Shown piece by piece: positions 7,302 through 14,887 of a stretch of DNA of 45,333 nt. Numbering within the stretch: the stretch's first letter is position 1; each line of letters begins with the position of its first letter. Location of the stretch: NCBI GenBank assembly GCA_900752435.1, contig CAADVD010000041.1, positions 1 through 45,333 of the forward strand, in the 5' to 3' direction. A model generated the notes under the pieces. That model did not search any database. It had not been told where the DNA came from and saw only the letters and a program-made list of their open reading frames with translations. The translations under genes were made by a program, and so were the position numbers. The stretch is from Oscillospiraceae bacterium. GTDB taxonomy: Bacteria; Bacillota; Clostridia; Oscillospirales; Ruminococcaceae.

Positions 7302-8412
7302 ACAATGGGAATGGCTCAAAAATTCGGTGAAGCCGCTGGTAATTGCGCTTGCTTCTATGACTGTCCTCCTTCTGCTGCTGGATTTGATTTCGGGCGGATT
7401 TATCGTGGACTATATTATGTATGCTTTACCGGATTTTATCTACGTCCATACACAAAATTTTGCGTATCATCTGGTGAACAACAAAGTTTTTGTGTATTTA
7501 CAAGTATTGATTTTAACGGTGCTTCTTGTGCTGTTGTATCAATATTGGAAAAGGCGAATTATTCGGAAGAAAACAGTGGAACAATGCCAATTGGTCTTGG
7601 ATTCCATTGATGAAATGTTCAGCGGCCATGAAACGATGATCCATTTACCGGATGAATTCAAGGAAACAGAAAACAAGCTCAATGCCTTGCGCAACGAATC
7701 GCTCCAAAATGAACGCCTTGCCAAAGAAGCGGAACAGCGCAAAAATGATTTGGTGGTCTATTTGGCGCATGATTTGAAGACGCCGCTCACGTCCGTCATT
7801 GGTTATCTGACCTTACTGCACGATGAACGGGAAATCTCGCCGGAATTGCAGGAGAAATACTTAGGAATCGCACTGGACAAGGCCAATCGACTGGAGGATC
7901 TCATCAACGAATTTTTTGATATTACGCGCTTTAACCTGCAAAATGTGCATCTGGAAAAGGGGCGCGTCAATTTGTCGGTCATGCTGCTGCAGTTGGTGGA
8001 TGAGTTTTATCCGGTGCTCTGTGAAAAGAAGATTGAATGCAAGCTGGATGTGGGACACGATTTGATTTTAACGGCGGATTCCGATAAAATTGCGCGTGTA
8101 TTCGACAATCTGCTTCGGAATGCGGTTTCCTACTGCTATGAAAACAGTGAAATTCGGATTTCCGCCGCAAAGGAAAACGGACGGATGGTCATTCGCTTTG
8201 AAAATGAAGGGATGCCGATTCCCAAGCATAAATTGGACAGCATCTTTGAAAAGTTTTACCGACTGGATTCGGCTCGTTCCTCCAAAACGGGCGGCGCAGG
8301 GCTGGGGCTTGCCATTGCGAAGGAAATTGTGACACTGCACCGCGGAACGATTACGGCGGAAAGTGATGAACAATCCACAAGGTTTACCATTGTATTGCCC
8401 TGCACCGAATAA
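7291..8412 (+). CDS. VanS-like sensor histidine kinase
   Basis: A 373-residue membrane kinase, partner of the upstream regulator. Two membrane helices (about 14-33 and 65-85) enclose a short external loop of some 30 residues. The dimerisation and phosphoacceptor region holds His160 in VYLAHDLKTPLTSVIGYL. The ATPase domain shows the N-box (FDNLLRNAVSYC) and G-box (GGAGLGLAIAKEIV). The TTG start at 7291 lies inside the end of the regulator gene and follows a purine-rich GGAGTGGGG site, indicating translational coupling. The domain order and short sensor loop match VanS of the VanB/VanG-like group. The signal is presumably an envelope stress, but it cannot be read from sequence. Confidence 0.92.
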   Translation: MKNKQWEWLKNSVKPLVIALASMTVLLLLLDLISGGFIVDYIMYALPDFIYVHTQNFAYHLVNNKVFVYLQVLILTVLLVLLYQYWKRRIIRKKTVEQCQLVLDSIDEMFSGHETMIHLPDEFKETENKLNALRNESLQNERLAKEAEQRKNDLVVYLAHDLKTPLTSVIGYLTLLHDEREISPELQEKYLGIALDKANRLEDLINEFFDITRFNLQNVHLEKGRVNLSVMLLQLVDEFYPVLCEKKIECKLDVGHDLILTADSDKIARVFDNLLRNAVSYCYENSEIRISAAKENGRMVIRFENEGMPIPKHKLDSIFEKFYRLDSARSSKTGGAGLGLAIAKEIVTLHRGTITAESDEQSTRFTIVLPCTE

Positions 8413-8414
8413 CA

Positions 8415-8462
8415 AACCTCCGGCGAAACAGGAGTTTTTTCTGTTTCGCCGGAGGTTTTCTT
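8415..8462. terminator. Strong bidirectional terminator between vanS-like and GH32 genes
   Basis: A 17-pair stem (8415-8431 with 8441-8457) with a nine-base loop and T-rich tails on both strands. It serves the rightward kinase operon and the leftward GH32 gene. Confidence 0.92.
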
Positions 8463-8472
8463 TTCTCTGTAT

Positions 8473-10020
8473 TTATCGGTTGGATTGCAGTGCGTATACG
8501 GTGACCTGCTCGGCGCAGTTTCCCTCGGATGCTGTGAGTGAAATGGTGCCGGTGAGCGTTTCAAAATCGTATTCGCATGGGAAGTAAACGGTATCATCCT
8601 GTGCAAAGATTTCCACTACATCATAATCGACATAGACGCGCAGGGAGAGCGCTTCCTTGTTGTCAAAGTGGAACGACTCTTTGCCGAACTGCACCGTTCC
8701 TGCGGCGAAGTCAATGTCCAATTTGGCATCCAGCAGTTGGAGGCTGGCGGTGCCGGTTTGACTTGGAACAAAGGTGCAGAGGATTTCCTGTGCGGTTTCT
8801 TCCACTTGCACTAAGACTTGGTTTGTTGCTTGTGTAAAGCTTGTTTCGGCTTTGCGGATGGCAAGCATCTCTTTGACCGGACGGCTGGTGACACGCAAGC
8901 CGTCGGCTGTTGTTTTGAGTCCCAACTCCACCGGAATGCCCATCAGGCTGGTGTGGGCGTTGCCGTGATTGGCGGTGCGCAGCCAGCTTTCGGAAATGAC
9001 ACGGTCGGAAATGTTGGAATAGGTCTGTGCCGCATAAGGCAATTTTGTGGAACTGCTCACCAGACATTCGCCGTCGGGGGTAAAGCGGTAACCGTCAAAT
9101 GTGCCGGGGAAACAGAAGCCGTCCGCCGACCAGAATACCCAGCGCTTATTGTTCGGATCGCCGTCCACCGATAACTGGAAGATGTCAGGGCATTCCCATG
9201 CTTTGTCCAGGGTCAAAACCTGCGTTTGTTCCCAATCGGTCAGATTTGGGGAGCGATAAATGGCAAAGTCGTTTCCAGCTAAATACAGTGCCATGATATA
9301 GGCACCGGATTCTTCATGCCAAAATACTTTGGGATCGCGGTTTTCTTCTATCACAAACGGCACCACGCCGCGTTCGGTCTTAATGAGTGTTTTGCCGCCG
9401 TCAACGCTGTAGGCCATGCGCTGAGTGGTGTCCTTGTCCGCTGACCAGCTCTGCTGAACCGAGTTGGCCGTGTAAAAATACAGAATCGTGTCCTTGCCGA
9501 AGCCTGCATCGTTTTTGCTGTCCACAAACGCAGAGCCGGAATACATCACGCCGTTTTCATCGGGATACAGCACATCGCCCAGTTCTGTCCAGTGAAACAG
9601 ATCCGTGCTTTGGGCATGTCCCCAGTGCATATTGCCCCAGTTGATGCCATAGGGATTGTGCTGGAAGTACATGTGGTAAACGCCGTTGTGGTACACCAAT
9701 CCATTGGGGTCGTTGAGCCAGCCTTTGTATGGAGTAAAATGGATGAGCGGGCGCTTGCGCTCGTCGCTGTCCTGCGGGATGGAGGGTTCGTTGCGCAGCT
9801 TGGCAAACCATTCGTCACAGCCTTCGCCCTCAAAGGTGAGCGTTTGACCGAGATAGGCTTCCACGTTCCAGTAAGCGTAGAAGTCCCAGCTTTCGCCGCA
9901 AATTTCAATGTCGAATTCGTAGATCTTGCGGTCATCACACAGCACGCTGATTTCTTTTTTTTCACCGCCGTTTTGGACGGGAAACCACAGGTATTTTTGA
10001 TTGACTGTCAGTTTAAACAT
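8473..10020 (-). CDS. GH32 glycoside hydrolase (fructan beta-fructosidase / invertase type)
   Basis: A 515-residue family 32 enzyme that cleaves beta-fructosyl bonds in sucrose, inulin or levan. The three diagnostic motifs are present: WLNDPNG with nucleophile Asp104, RDP at 228-230, and ECPD with acid/base Glu276. The five-bladed catalytic domain runs from about 90 to 390 and a beta-sandwich domain follows to the end. An additional N-terminal segment of about 85 residues precedes the catalytic part. No signal peptide is seen, so the enzyme is probably cytoplasmic and acts on imported short fructans or sucrose. It is a single-gene unit without a sugar transporter or regulator nearby. Its promoter and tandem LacI-type operators lie directly upstream. 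Confidence 0.93.
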   Translation of the reverse strand: MFKLTVNQKYLWFPVQNGGEKKEISVLCDDRKIYEFDIEICGESWDFYAYWNVEAYLGQTLTFEGEGCDEWFAKLRNEPSIPQDSDERKRPLIHFTPYKGWLNDPNGLVYHNGVYHMYFQHNPYGINWGNMHWGHAQSTDLFHWTELGDVLYPDENGVMYSGSAFVDSKNDAGFGKDTILYFYTANSVQQSWSADKDTTQRMAYSVDGGKTLIKTERGVVPFVIEENRDPKVFWHEESGAYIMALYLAGNDFAIYRSPNLTDWEQTQVLTLDKAWECPDIFQLSVDGDPNNKRWVFWSADGFCFPGTFDGYRFTPDGECLVSSSTKLPYAAQTYSNISDRVISESWLRTANHGNAHTSLMGIPVELGLKTTADGLRVTSRPVKEMLAIRKAETSFTQATNQVLVQVEETAQEILCTFVPSQTGTASLQLLDAKLDIDFAAGTVQFGKESFHFDNKEALSLRVYVDYDVVEIFAQDDTVYFPCEYDFETLTGTISLTASEGNCAEQVTVYALQSNR

Positions 10021-10048
10021 GGCTCTTCTCCTTTTTGCTCTTCACGAT

Positions 10049-10072
10049 GTAACCGGTAACATAACCGGTTAT
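10049..10072. promoter_or_regulatory. Tandem LacI-type operators before GH32 gene
   Basis: Two abutting 12-base boxes, GTAACCGGTAAC and the perfect palindrome ATAACCGGTTAT, both with a central CCGG. This is the style of LacI-family sugar repressors. They lie between the -10 element and the start codon, so a bound repressor would act as a roadblock. No LacI gene is in the window. Confidence 0.75.
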
Positions 10073-10086
10073 CCTAATTTAATTTT

Positions 10087-10115
10087 ACTATATCATATCA
10101 TTTGAAGAAGGTCAA
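10087..10115 (-). promoter_or_regulatory. Sigma-A promoter of GH32 gene
   Basis: On the minus strand TTGACC (10115-10110) and TATAGT (10092-10087) are separated by 17 bases, just upstream of the two operators. Confidence 0.8.
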
Positions 10116-10263
10116 CGATTATGAAAAAAATGATTGGCGCTTTGTGATTTGTTGCAAAAGAAGATACGATAAGTTGGAGAGATTCACAAAAGAAAAGCAA
10201 ACTGAACAATCCTATCATTGCCGAATTTACAGTTGATTTGACCCAACCATAAAATTTATCTTC

Positions 10264-10330
10264 TCTTAAACAAATCTTAAGCCGTTTCTAATCCGATCTT
10301 AAAGCCTGTTTTTAGCATCTTCGTTATACT
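10264..10330 (+). promoter_or_regulatory. Second four-repeat response-regulator promoter
   Basis: Hexamers TCTTAA, TCTTAA, TCTAAT and TCTTAA start at 10264, 10275, 10287 and 10297, with -10 TATACT at 10325-10330. Repeat spacings (11, 12, 10) and distance to the -10 (51 bases from the second repeat) are the same as in the vanY promoter at 5513-5579. It drives the broken FemAB gene. Confidence 0.7.
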
Positions 10331-10362
10331 AAAGGCAACAATTGGATTAGGAGGTCTTGTGC

Positions 10363-10721
10363 ATGGCAGATACTGCACGCACACAAACAGTAACACAACA
10401 GCTATTGGAGAAAGACAATCCGGCGCTGTGTCAGGAATATGAAGACTTTGTAAAACATCATCCAAAATGATTTGCTGGGCGCTTCACAACAACTGCACAC
10501 TGTATGATTTTATGGACATTGCCTGCTACGATCAGCCGGAGCATCCCAATTATGGCGTTTACAAATTTAAAAAGGTTTTTCATGGACGGGTGATGACGTA
10601 TGCCGGTGAATTTGACTATTGATTCCATCCTCGCACAACCAAGGCGATTCGCCAAGCTTATGCGATATATCGGGATTTGATGGCCTTAACCGCACAGTTG
10701 CTTGCGGAAGAAAGAAGCTGA
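10363..10721 (+). pseudogene. Decayed FemAB/MurM-family peptidoglycan bridge transferase
   Basis: Three pieces of one ancestral gene. From the ATG at 10363, after an AGGAGG site, come 35 codons ending ALCQEYEDFVKHHPK, the usual N-terminus of Fem proteins. The next piece starts in another frame at 10467 with MICWALHNNCTLYDF and continues with NYGVYKFKKVFHGR and YAGEFDY, the typical Fem C-terminus. A TGA at 10620 interrupts it, and the same frame then continues for 32 codons (FHPRTTKAIRQAYAIYRDL) to a TGA at 10719. About 120 codons remain of the usual 330 or more: the whole centre is deleted, with a frameshift and a nonsense codon. The intact family adds amino acids from aminoacyl-tRNA to lipid II to build the interpeptide bridge. 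The promoter is still intact and matches that of the vanY operon. Confidence 0.8.
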
Positions 10722-10829
10722 ATCGTTGTTCCGCAAAACAAACGTCATAAATTGCCTGCTCCCTGCATATACTAATTTATATGTGCGATTCACAAACATC
10801 GCCTATCATTTCAGAAAGCAGGGACACAC

Positions 10830-10973
10830 ATGACGGAAACAGAACGGAATCCTTCCCCTCCCCACATTTCAGTTCCGCCGATGCTCAATCTTGAACAATG
10901 GCGCAATGTGAGCGGAGATTTGGATGATTTTATTTTTTACTATGAGGACGCTTCCCGAAAAAGCGATCGATGA
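10830..10973 (+). CDS. Small hypothetical protein, 47 residues
   Basis: A short frame from ATG 10830 to TGA 10971, preceded by AGCAGGGA and followed directly by a good terminator. It begins MTETERNPSPPHISVPPM and ends with an acidic, aromatic part (DLDDFIFYYEDASRKSDR). No membrane segment, signal peptide or known motif is seen. A TATACT at about 10768 could be its -10, but no clear -35 is placed correctly. The ribosome site and terminator suggest a real transcript; no function is proposed. Confidence 0.45.
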   Translation: MTETERNPSPPHISVPPMLNLEQWRNVSGDLDDFIFYYEDASRKSDR

Positions 10974-11003
10974 CGGTGGAGAAATCCCACCGTCTTTCTT
11001 TTT
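10972..11003 (+). terminator. Intrinsic terminator after small ORF
   Basis: GACGGTGG pairs with CCACCGTC around a seven-base loop and is followed by TTTCTTTTTT. Confidence 0.85.
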
Positions 11004-11129
11004 TACCCAATTCTCATTTTTTTCTTAACATTTTTAACAAATTCGTCTGAAATCTATTGACAGCCTCCACAAAATCCAGTACTCTTATAGTTACTAATTT
11101 TCGTTATCCACAATGCGGAGGTGAATTTG

Positions 11130-11570
11130 TTGAAAGATCGATTGCTGGATTTTTATCGGCGGCACCGTATGTTTGTTTTATATGCCGTGAACGGGATTCC
11201 ACCGACGATTGTAGGGTTTCTGGGTTATTTGCTGTTCACCTATTTGCTGGCAACACCGGCTTTTGTGGCCAATGGCATCGCGTGGGTGATTGGCGTGGTG
11301 ATGAGTTTTTTTCTGTACCGTAAATTTGTATTTCACAGCACCATTACCGGCATCAAGGGTATTTTTCTGGAGGGCGTACAATTTACTATGCTCCGCGTGG
11401 TATCCGGCTTATTTGAAACCGGTTTGGTTTTTGTCTTTGTGGACATGCTGCACTGGCACAAGTTGATTTTTAAAGTCGTCGCCAGTTTTTGTGCGGCAAT
11501 GCTCAACTACTTCGTCAGTAAAATTGTCATTTTCCGTAAAAAGAAGCAGATTCAAAAAATGGTGAAGTAA
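11130..11570 (+). CDS. GtrA-like membrane protein
   Basis: A small integral membrane protein of the GtrA/DPMS family with four helices, including FVLYAVNGIPPTIVGFLGYLLF near the start and a last helix ending NYFVSKIVIFRKKK. GtrA proteins are thought to help move polyprenyl-linked sugars across the membrane for cell-surface glycosylation. The frame is open from a GTG at 11121, but that codon overlaps the GGAGG site at 11117-11121; the TTG at 11130 lies eight bases after it and is the better start (146 residues). It stands alone, without a nearby glycosyltransferase, and ends in a terminator. Confidence 0.85.
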   Translation: MKDRLLDFYRRHRMFVLYAVNGIPPTIVGFLGYLLFTYLLATPAFVANGIAWVIGVVMSFFLYRKFVFHSTITGIKGIFLEGVQFTMLRVVSGLFETGLVFVFVDMLHWHKLIFKVVASFCAAMLNYFVSKIVIFRKKKQIQKMVK

Positions 11571-11588
11571 CTTTTTCAACAAAGTTTT

Positions 11589-11619
11589 ATCCGGTGTGTG
11601 GAATACACGCCGGATTTTT
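11589..11619 (+). terminator. Intrinsic terminator after gtrA-like gene
   Basis: ATCCGGTGTGT pairs with ACACGCCGGAT with one G:T pair, followed by TTTTT. Confidence 0.85.
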
Positions 11620-11637
11620 GTTTGAAGCCCGTGCTTT

Positions 11638-12534
11638 TTATACCACGCTCATCACCGCCATAGCATCCCTCAACTTCTCATAAACCGCCGACAAATCTTC
11701 GATGGGCAATGGATTTTCGCCGCGTCCGATTTCAATGGTGAATCCCGGTCGGCCTTGCTTTTCGACAAACCAGTCCTTGAAGCCGCCGTGTGAAGCTAGG
11801 CCGGTCGGCTGTTTGATGGAATAGCCGCTGTATGAGGCAAGCAAGGAGGCGATGTATTTGCTGACTGCGGGTGTGCGGTCGCCGTATGCAAAGTAAATTT
11901 CCTCGCCCTGTGAATGAAAGGCAAATGCGCACTTCACATCAAAGCTCTCACAAAAATGCACCAGTGCTTTGGTTTCCGGCTCACTGTGGGGCGTTTTGCC
12001 GCCGTACTGACGGGGAGACGGCTGAGTGATTCCCTTCTCCTGCTCTGCTTGCTTACAGAGCGCAAAACCGGCGTCAAAATTGTGATTCAAATCCACGCCG
12101 CGCACATTGGCCTGCCAGCTTCGGGAATCCAGCTTGCTCATTTCTTTGACTTTTTTCTGCCATTGCTTGGCGGTTTTGATGCCGCCCAGTGCAATTTCTA
12201 CGCCGTCGGGATTGAGCATGGGAATCAGCACCATCCCCTTTTCCAGCAAAACGCGGTCAAACGCAATGCCCGCGAAAGCGGTTTTTCGCTGAATGCTTTG
12301 ACAGACATCTTCCGCAAAGCGCACCAGCAAGGATGTCGTCAGCCATTCCTGTGCGTGTACTGCGCCGACAAAAAGATTGAGCGAGCGAAGATTGCCGATT
12401 CCCAGTGCGTAAATTCTGCGTCCCAGCACGCTTTTTCCAATGGTAAACAGCTTGAGCCATGGATATTGGTTCTTGAGTTGAAACAGCTTTTGGGTATATT
12501 CCGCATAAACCGGCGGATTCTGATAAAAATTCAT
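11638..12534 (-). CDS. M14 family zinc carboxypeptidase (peptidoglycan endopeptidase-like)
   Basis: About 298 residues of the M14 metallopeptidase fold. The zinc ligands are His60 and Glu63 in GAVHAQEW and His207 in AFAFHSQGEE; the catalytic Glu268 lies in FTIEIGRG. The substrate-binding region LIPMLNPDGVE and VDLNHNFD is well conserved. This subgroup in Firmicutes includes gamma-D-glutamyl-meso-diaminopimelate peptidases that trim wall peptides, but no LysM domain or signal peptide is present, so it may act inside the cell on recycled muropeptides. The frame is open from 12585; the ATG at 12534 is chosen because AAGGTGG lies about nine bases upstream. It is divergent from the Nudix gene. Confidence 0.88.
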   Translation of the reverse strand: MNFYQNPPVYAEYTQKLFQLKNQYPWLKLFTIGKSVLGRRIYALGIGNLRSLNLFVGAVHAQEWLTTSLLVRFAEDVCQSIQRKTAFAGIAFDRVLLEKGMVLIPMLNPDGVEIALGGIKTAKQWQKKVKEMSKLDSRSWQANVRGVDLNHNFDAGFALCKQAEQEKGITQPSPRQYGGKTPHSEPETKALVHFCESFDVKCAFAFHSQGEEIYFAYGDRTPAVSKYIASLLASYSGYSIKQPTGLASHGGFKDWFVEKQGRPGFTIEIGRGENPLPIEDLSAVYEKLRDAMAVMSVV

Positions 12535-12635
12535 GCTTGCTTCCCACCTTATTTTTCTCTCTTCATGTATATTGCAATGCAGCAATATTTATGTAATAAT
12601 AAAGATGGCTGATCGAACAAGAAAGGATGATTGCG

Positions 12636-13172
12636 ATGAGATTGTATGAAAAAACATTGTCCAGCGAAGTGTTGTACGAGGGAAAAATTATTCATTTGCT
12701 AAAAGATACGGTGGAGCTGGAAAACGGCAGAACCGCGCTTCGCGAAGTGGTCACCCATCCGGGCGGCGTGGCGATTGTGGCGCTGACGGACAAGGAAGAG
12801 GTGTATATGGTGCGTCAATTCCGCTATCCGTATCACACGGTGCTGTTGGAGCTGCCGGCTGGAAAGCTGTCTCCCGGTGAGGATCCGCTCGAATGCGGCA
12901 AACGTGAGCTGGAGGAAGAAACCGGTATGACGGCGGCACACTATGAAGATTTAGGCAAATTTTATCCCACTGTGGGTTATGTGGATGAGGTGATTCACAG
13001 CTATCTGGCAACGGGACTGACGCCGACTCACCAGCATTTGGATGAGGATGAATTTCTGGATGTGGAATTGATTCCACTCAAAACGCTGTATGAGATGGTG
13101 CTGCGCGGAGAAATTTTAGACGGCAAAACACAGACGGCTATTTTGAAGGTGTACTGCAAATTGCATGGATAA
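12636..13172 (+). CDS. Nudix hydrolase, ADP-ribose pyrophosphatase type
   Basis: A 178-residue Nudix enzyme. The Nudix box GX5EX7REUXEEXGU is complete at about residues 76-98 (GKLSPGEDPLECGKRELEEETGM), and the preceding VRQFRYP and LELPAGK segments are those of ADP-ribose pyrophosphatases of the B. subtilis NudF type, which split ADP-ribose to AMP and ribose 5-phosphate. An ATG at 12627 is in frame, but it abuts the AAAGGA site; the ATG at 12636 has proper spacing. A terminator follows immediately. Confidence 0.92.
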   Translation: MRLYEKTLSSEVLYEGKIIHLLKDTVELENGRTALREVVTHPGGVAIVALTDKEEVYMVRQFRYPYHTVLLELPAGKLSPGEDPLECGKRELEEETGMTAAHYEDLGKFYPTVGYVDEVIHSYLATGLTPTHQHLDEDEFLDVELIPLKTLYEMVLRGEILDGKTQTAILKVYCKLHG

Positions 13173-13177
13173 CAAGA

Positions 13178-13222
13178 AACCGGAGAACGGGACTGATGGA
13201 AAGCCCTTTTCTCCGGTTCTTT
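13178..13222 (+). terminator. Intrinsic terminator after Nudix gene
   Basis: AACCGGAGAA pairs with TTCTCCGGTT across an inner loop and is followed by CTTTTG. The tail is short. Confidence 0.75.
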
Positions 13223-13284
13223 TGCGTGATTTCATTTTTTCGACAAAAAGAAAATCCCCAAGATTATTACCTCGAGGATTTTAT

Positions 13285-13359
13285 TGGTGACCCGTGCGAG
13301 AATCGAACTCGCGATTCCGCCGTGAAAGGGCGGTGTCTTGACCTCTTGACCAACGGGCC
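13285..13359 (-). tRNA. tRNA-Glu (anticodon TTC)
   Basis: A 75-base cloverleaf on the minus strand: acceptor GGCCCGT with ACGGGTC, anticodon loop CTTTCAC, T-arm GCGAG-TTCGATT-CTCGC, and an encoded CCA end. It lies downstream of tRNA-Met in the same transcript. Confidence 0.95.
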
Positions 13360-13375
13360 TTCTTTTATAAAAATG

Positions 13376-13452
13376 TGGTAGCGGTAATTGGATTTGAACC
13401 AATGACACCGCGGGTATGAACCGCGTGCTCTAGCCAACTGAGCTATACCGCC
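13376..13452 (-). tRNA. tRNA-Met (anticodon CAT), elongator type
   Basis: A 77-base cloverleaf on the minus strand with acceptor GGCGGTA / TACCGCT, anticodon loop TTCATAC, T-loop TTCAAAT and encoded CCA. The paired first position and the lack of three G:C pairs next to the anticodon loop on both sides favour the elongator form; a CAT tRNA-Ile cannot be excluded by eye. Confidence 0.88.
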
Positions 13453-13485
13453 ATATTGATCAGCTCTTTCGCTGGAACGTTTTAT

Positions 13486-13514
13486 ATTCTATCATATACA
13501 AAGCGGAATGTCAA
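13486..13514 (-). promoter_or_regulatory. Promoter of the tRNA-Met/tRNA-Glu unit
   Basis: On the minus strand TTGACA (13514-13509) and TAGAAT (13491-13486) are 17 bases apart, about 33 bases before the tRNA-Met. Confidence 0.8.
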
Positions 13515-13645
13515 CAACTTTTTTAAAAAATTTTGCTGTTTTTTCTTTTTTCTTATCTTCTCCAAAATATTCGGGAAAATACATGATTTTTTATAGAAAC
13601 CAAATAAATTCTCTGTCTCATAAGCGATAAGTCATGAACAGAAAA

Positions 13646-13675
13646 ATGGAACTGCATCCGGCAGTTCCATCTCCC
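13646..13675 (-). terminator. Terminator of the 98-residue ORF
   Basis: Ten-pair stem ATGGAACTGC / GCAGTTCCAT with a five-base loop; on the minus strand the stem is followed by TTTTTC. Confidence 0.75.
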
Positions 13676-13972
13676 CTACTTATTTCCTTTTTTCTCCGCA
13701 TCGGTGAGCCAAATATCCGCAATATCCAGCGCCGGATACAAGCCTTCTTTTTCGCTGGTTTTCACGATGCGTTCCAGTGGGTTTTTCGATTCATCCGTCA
13801 TAATCATCTTAATGGATACCTTGTTGCTGATGGCCAAATCGTCTTTCTGTTCGCTTCCGCCAATCTGCATCATAACAACGTAATCATCGCCCATGCTTCC
13901 ATAATAAATGGTGTTGCCGCATCGAACCAGCGGCCGATCTTTGTATTGCAAAAATTCACTTTTCTCTGCCAA
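13676..13972 (-). CDS. Hypothetical protein, 98 residues
   Basis: A small soluble protein starting at TTG 13972 after a GGAGG site about seven bases upstream, and ending before a terminator. The first half looks like a short beta-rich domain (LVRCGNTIYYGSMGDDYVVMMQI); the second half carries NKVSIKMIMTDESKNPLERIVKT and a lysine-rich tail. No signal, membrane helix or known catalytic motif is seen. The clear ribosome site and terminator support a real single-gene unit. I do not recognise the family. Confidence 0.7.
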   Translation of the reverse strand: MAEKSEFLQYKDRPLVRCGNTIYYGSMGDDYVVMMQIGGSEQKDDLAISNKVSIKMIMTDESKNPLERIVKTSEKEGLYPALDIADIWLTDAEKKGNK

Positions 13973-14137
13973 AACTTCTGCCTCCTCTATGCTACTGCCA
14001 GTCTATTCAAATAAATTGTTCTTATTATCATGTAGTAATAGTATACCATACAATCCCATTCCTGTAAATAATCTTGAGGCAATGTTTACAAAGCTTTTAA
14101 ATGTTCTGAAATTTTCATAAAAAACAGGCCCTTTTGC

Positions 14138-14166
14138 TTGTCAGACTTTTCTAAAGTCGTTATAAT
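14138..14166 (+). promoter_or_regulatory. Sigma-A promoter of membrane protein gene
   Basis: TTGTCA at 14138-14143 and TATAAT at 14161-14166 with 17 bases between. The start codon at 14198 follows after about 30 bases. Confidence 0.85.
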
Positions 14167-14197
14167 AAACAAAAGAATATTGGAAAGAAGGGCTTGT

Positions 14198-14818
14198 ATG
14201 GCAAGTACAAAATTACAGAATTATTTTCCCCTGCATCTGGCCGTAACAGTGCTCTTGGGCGCTGTGGTGGGCGTTGTGACGGTATTCGGACAGACGTATC
14301 TTCCGGGTAATCTCAATCCGGTGGCCAGTCTGGGCACGGTCTGGCTTTGTCCGGCGTTCTTTTACAGCGGCATTGCCAAAAACAAGTTCCTTTCTGCAAT
14401 ATCGGCTACCCTGTGTCTGATGTGTGCGATCTTTGGCTACTATTTGTTTCAATCACACTGGAGTGATTATCCGTTTTCCATTGGCTATCATATTACCATG
14501 TGGCTGTGCTGTTCCGTTGTGGCCGGTATTATTTTTGGCACGGCCGGATACTTGTGGTATCACAAAGAAGAAAAATGGCACCCTTTGGGGCTTTCTGTAC
14601 TTTCCTCGGTGTTTCTCGCGGACGGGCTGACCATGCTGCTTCATTTACAGCGCTTTCGCCCAATTTTGCCGGTTGCGCTGGCTGAAATTATTGTGGGCAG
14701 TTTGTTTATTCTGGTTTGCGAAAAAGACGAGAAAAACCGCATGAAAAGTTTTTCGTTTGTGGCGCCGATCACCATTTTAGGATTGATTGGATACGAAATT
14801 TTATACATTTTTTATTGA
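14198..14818 (+). CDS. Multispanning membrane protein, family not certain (DUF6518-like)
   Basis: A 206-residue protein made almost wholly of hydrophobic helices, about six or seven in number, such as LAVTVLLGAVVGVVTVFG near the start and FVAPITILGLIGYEILYIF at the end. The start at 14198 is set by AAGAAGG eight bases upstream and by the promoter, which overlaps the longer frame that begins at 14138. The pattern of helices resembles small DUF6518-type proteins, but I cannot confirm this. It is transcribed alone between a strong promoter and a strong terminator. No function is proposed. Confidence 0.75.
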   Translation: MASTKLQNYFPLHLAVTVLLGAVVGVVTVFGQTYLPGNLNPVASLGTVWLCPAFFYSGIAKNKFLSAISATLCLMCAIFGYYLFQSHWSDYPFSIGYHITMWLCCSVVAGIIFGTAGYLWYHKEEKWHPLGLSVLSSVFLADGLTMLLHLQRFRPILPVALAEIIVGSLFILVCEKDEKNRMKSFSFVAPITILGLIGYEILYIFY

Positions 14819-14830
14819 CTGGATAATCAA

Positions 14831-14884
14831 AACGGGCTGTCTTTACAGAGTGTGTGTTCTGTAAAGACAGCCCGTTGCTTTTTT
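14831..14884. terminator. Bidirectional terminator between membrane protein gene and pduL
   Basis: A 19-pair stem (14831-14849 with 14858-14876) and short loop, followed by a T-run on the plus strand. It separates two converging genes. Confidence 0.92.
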
Positions 14885-14887
14885 GAT

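Noticed and set aside
5613..8412. A complete vancomycin-resistance cluster
   Set aside because: Only VanY-, VanR- and VanS-like genes are present; there is no vanH, D-Ala-D-Lac ligase or vanX, and the VanZ-like gene is 21 kb away. It is called a wall-remodelling unit.
13196..13381. 61-codon frame on the plus strand
   Set aside because: It covers a terminator and the antisense of tRNA-Glu.
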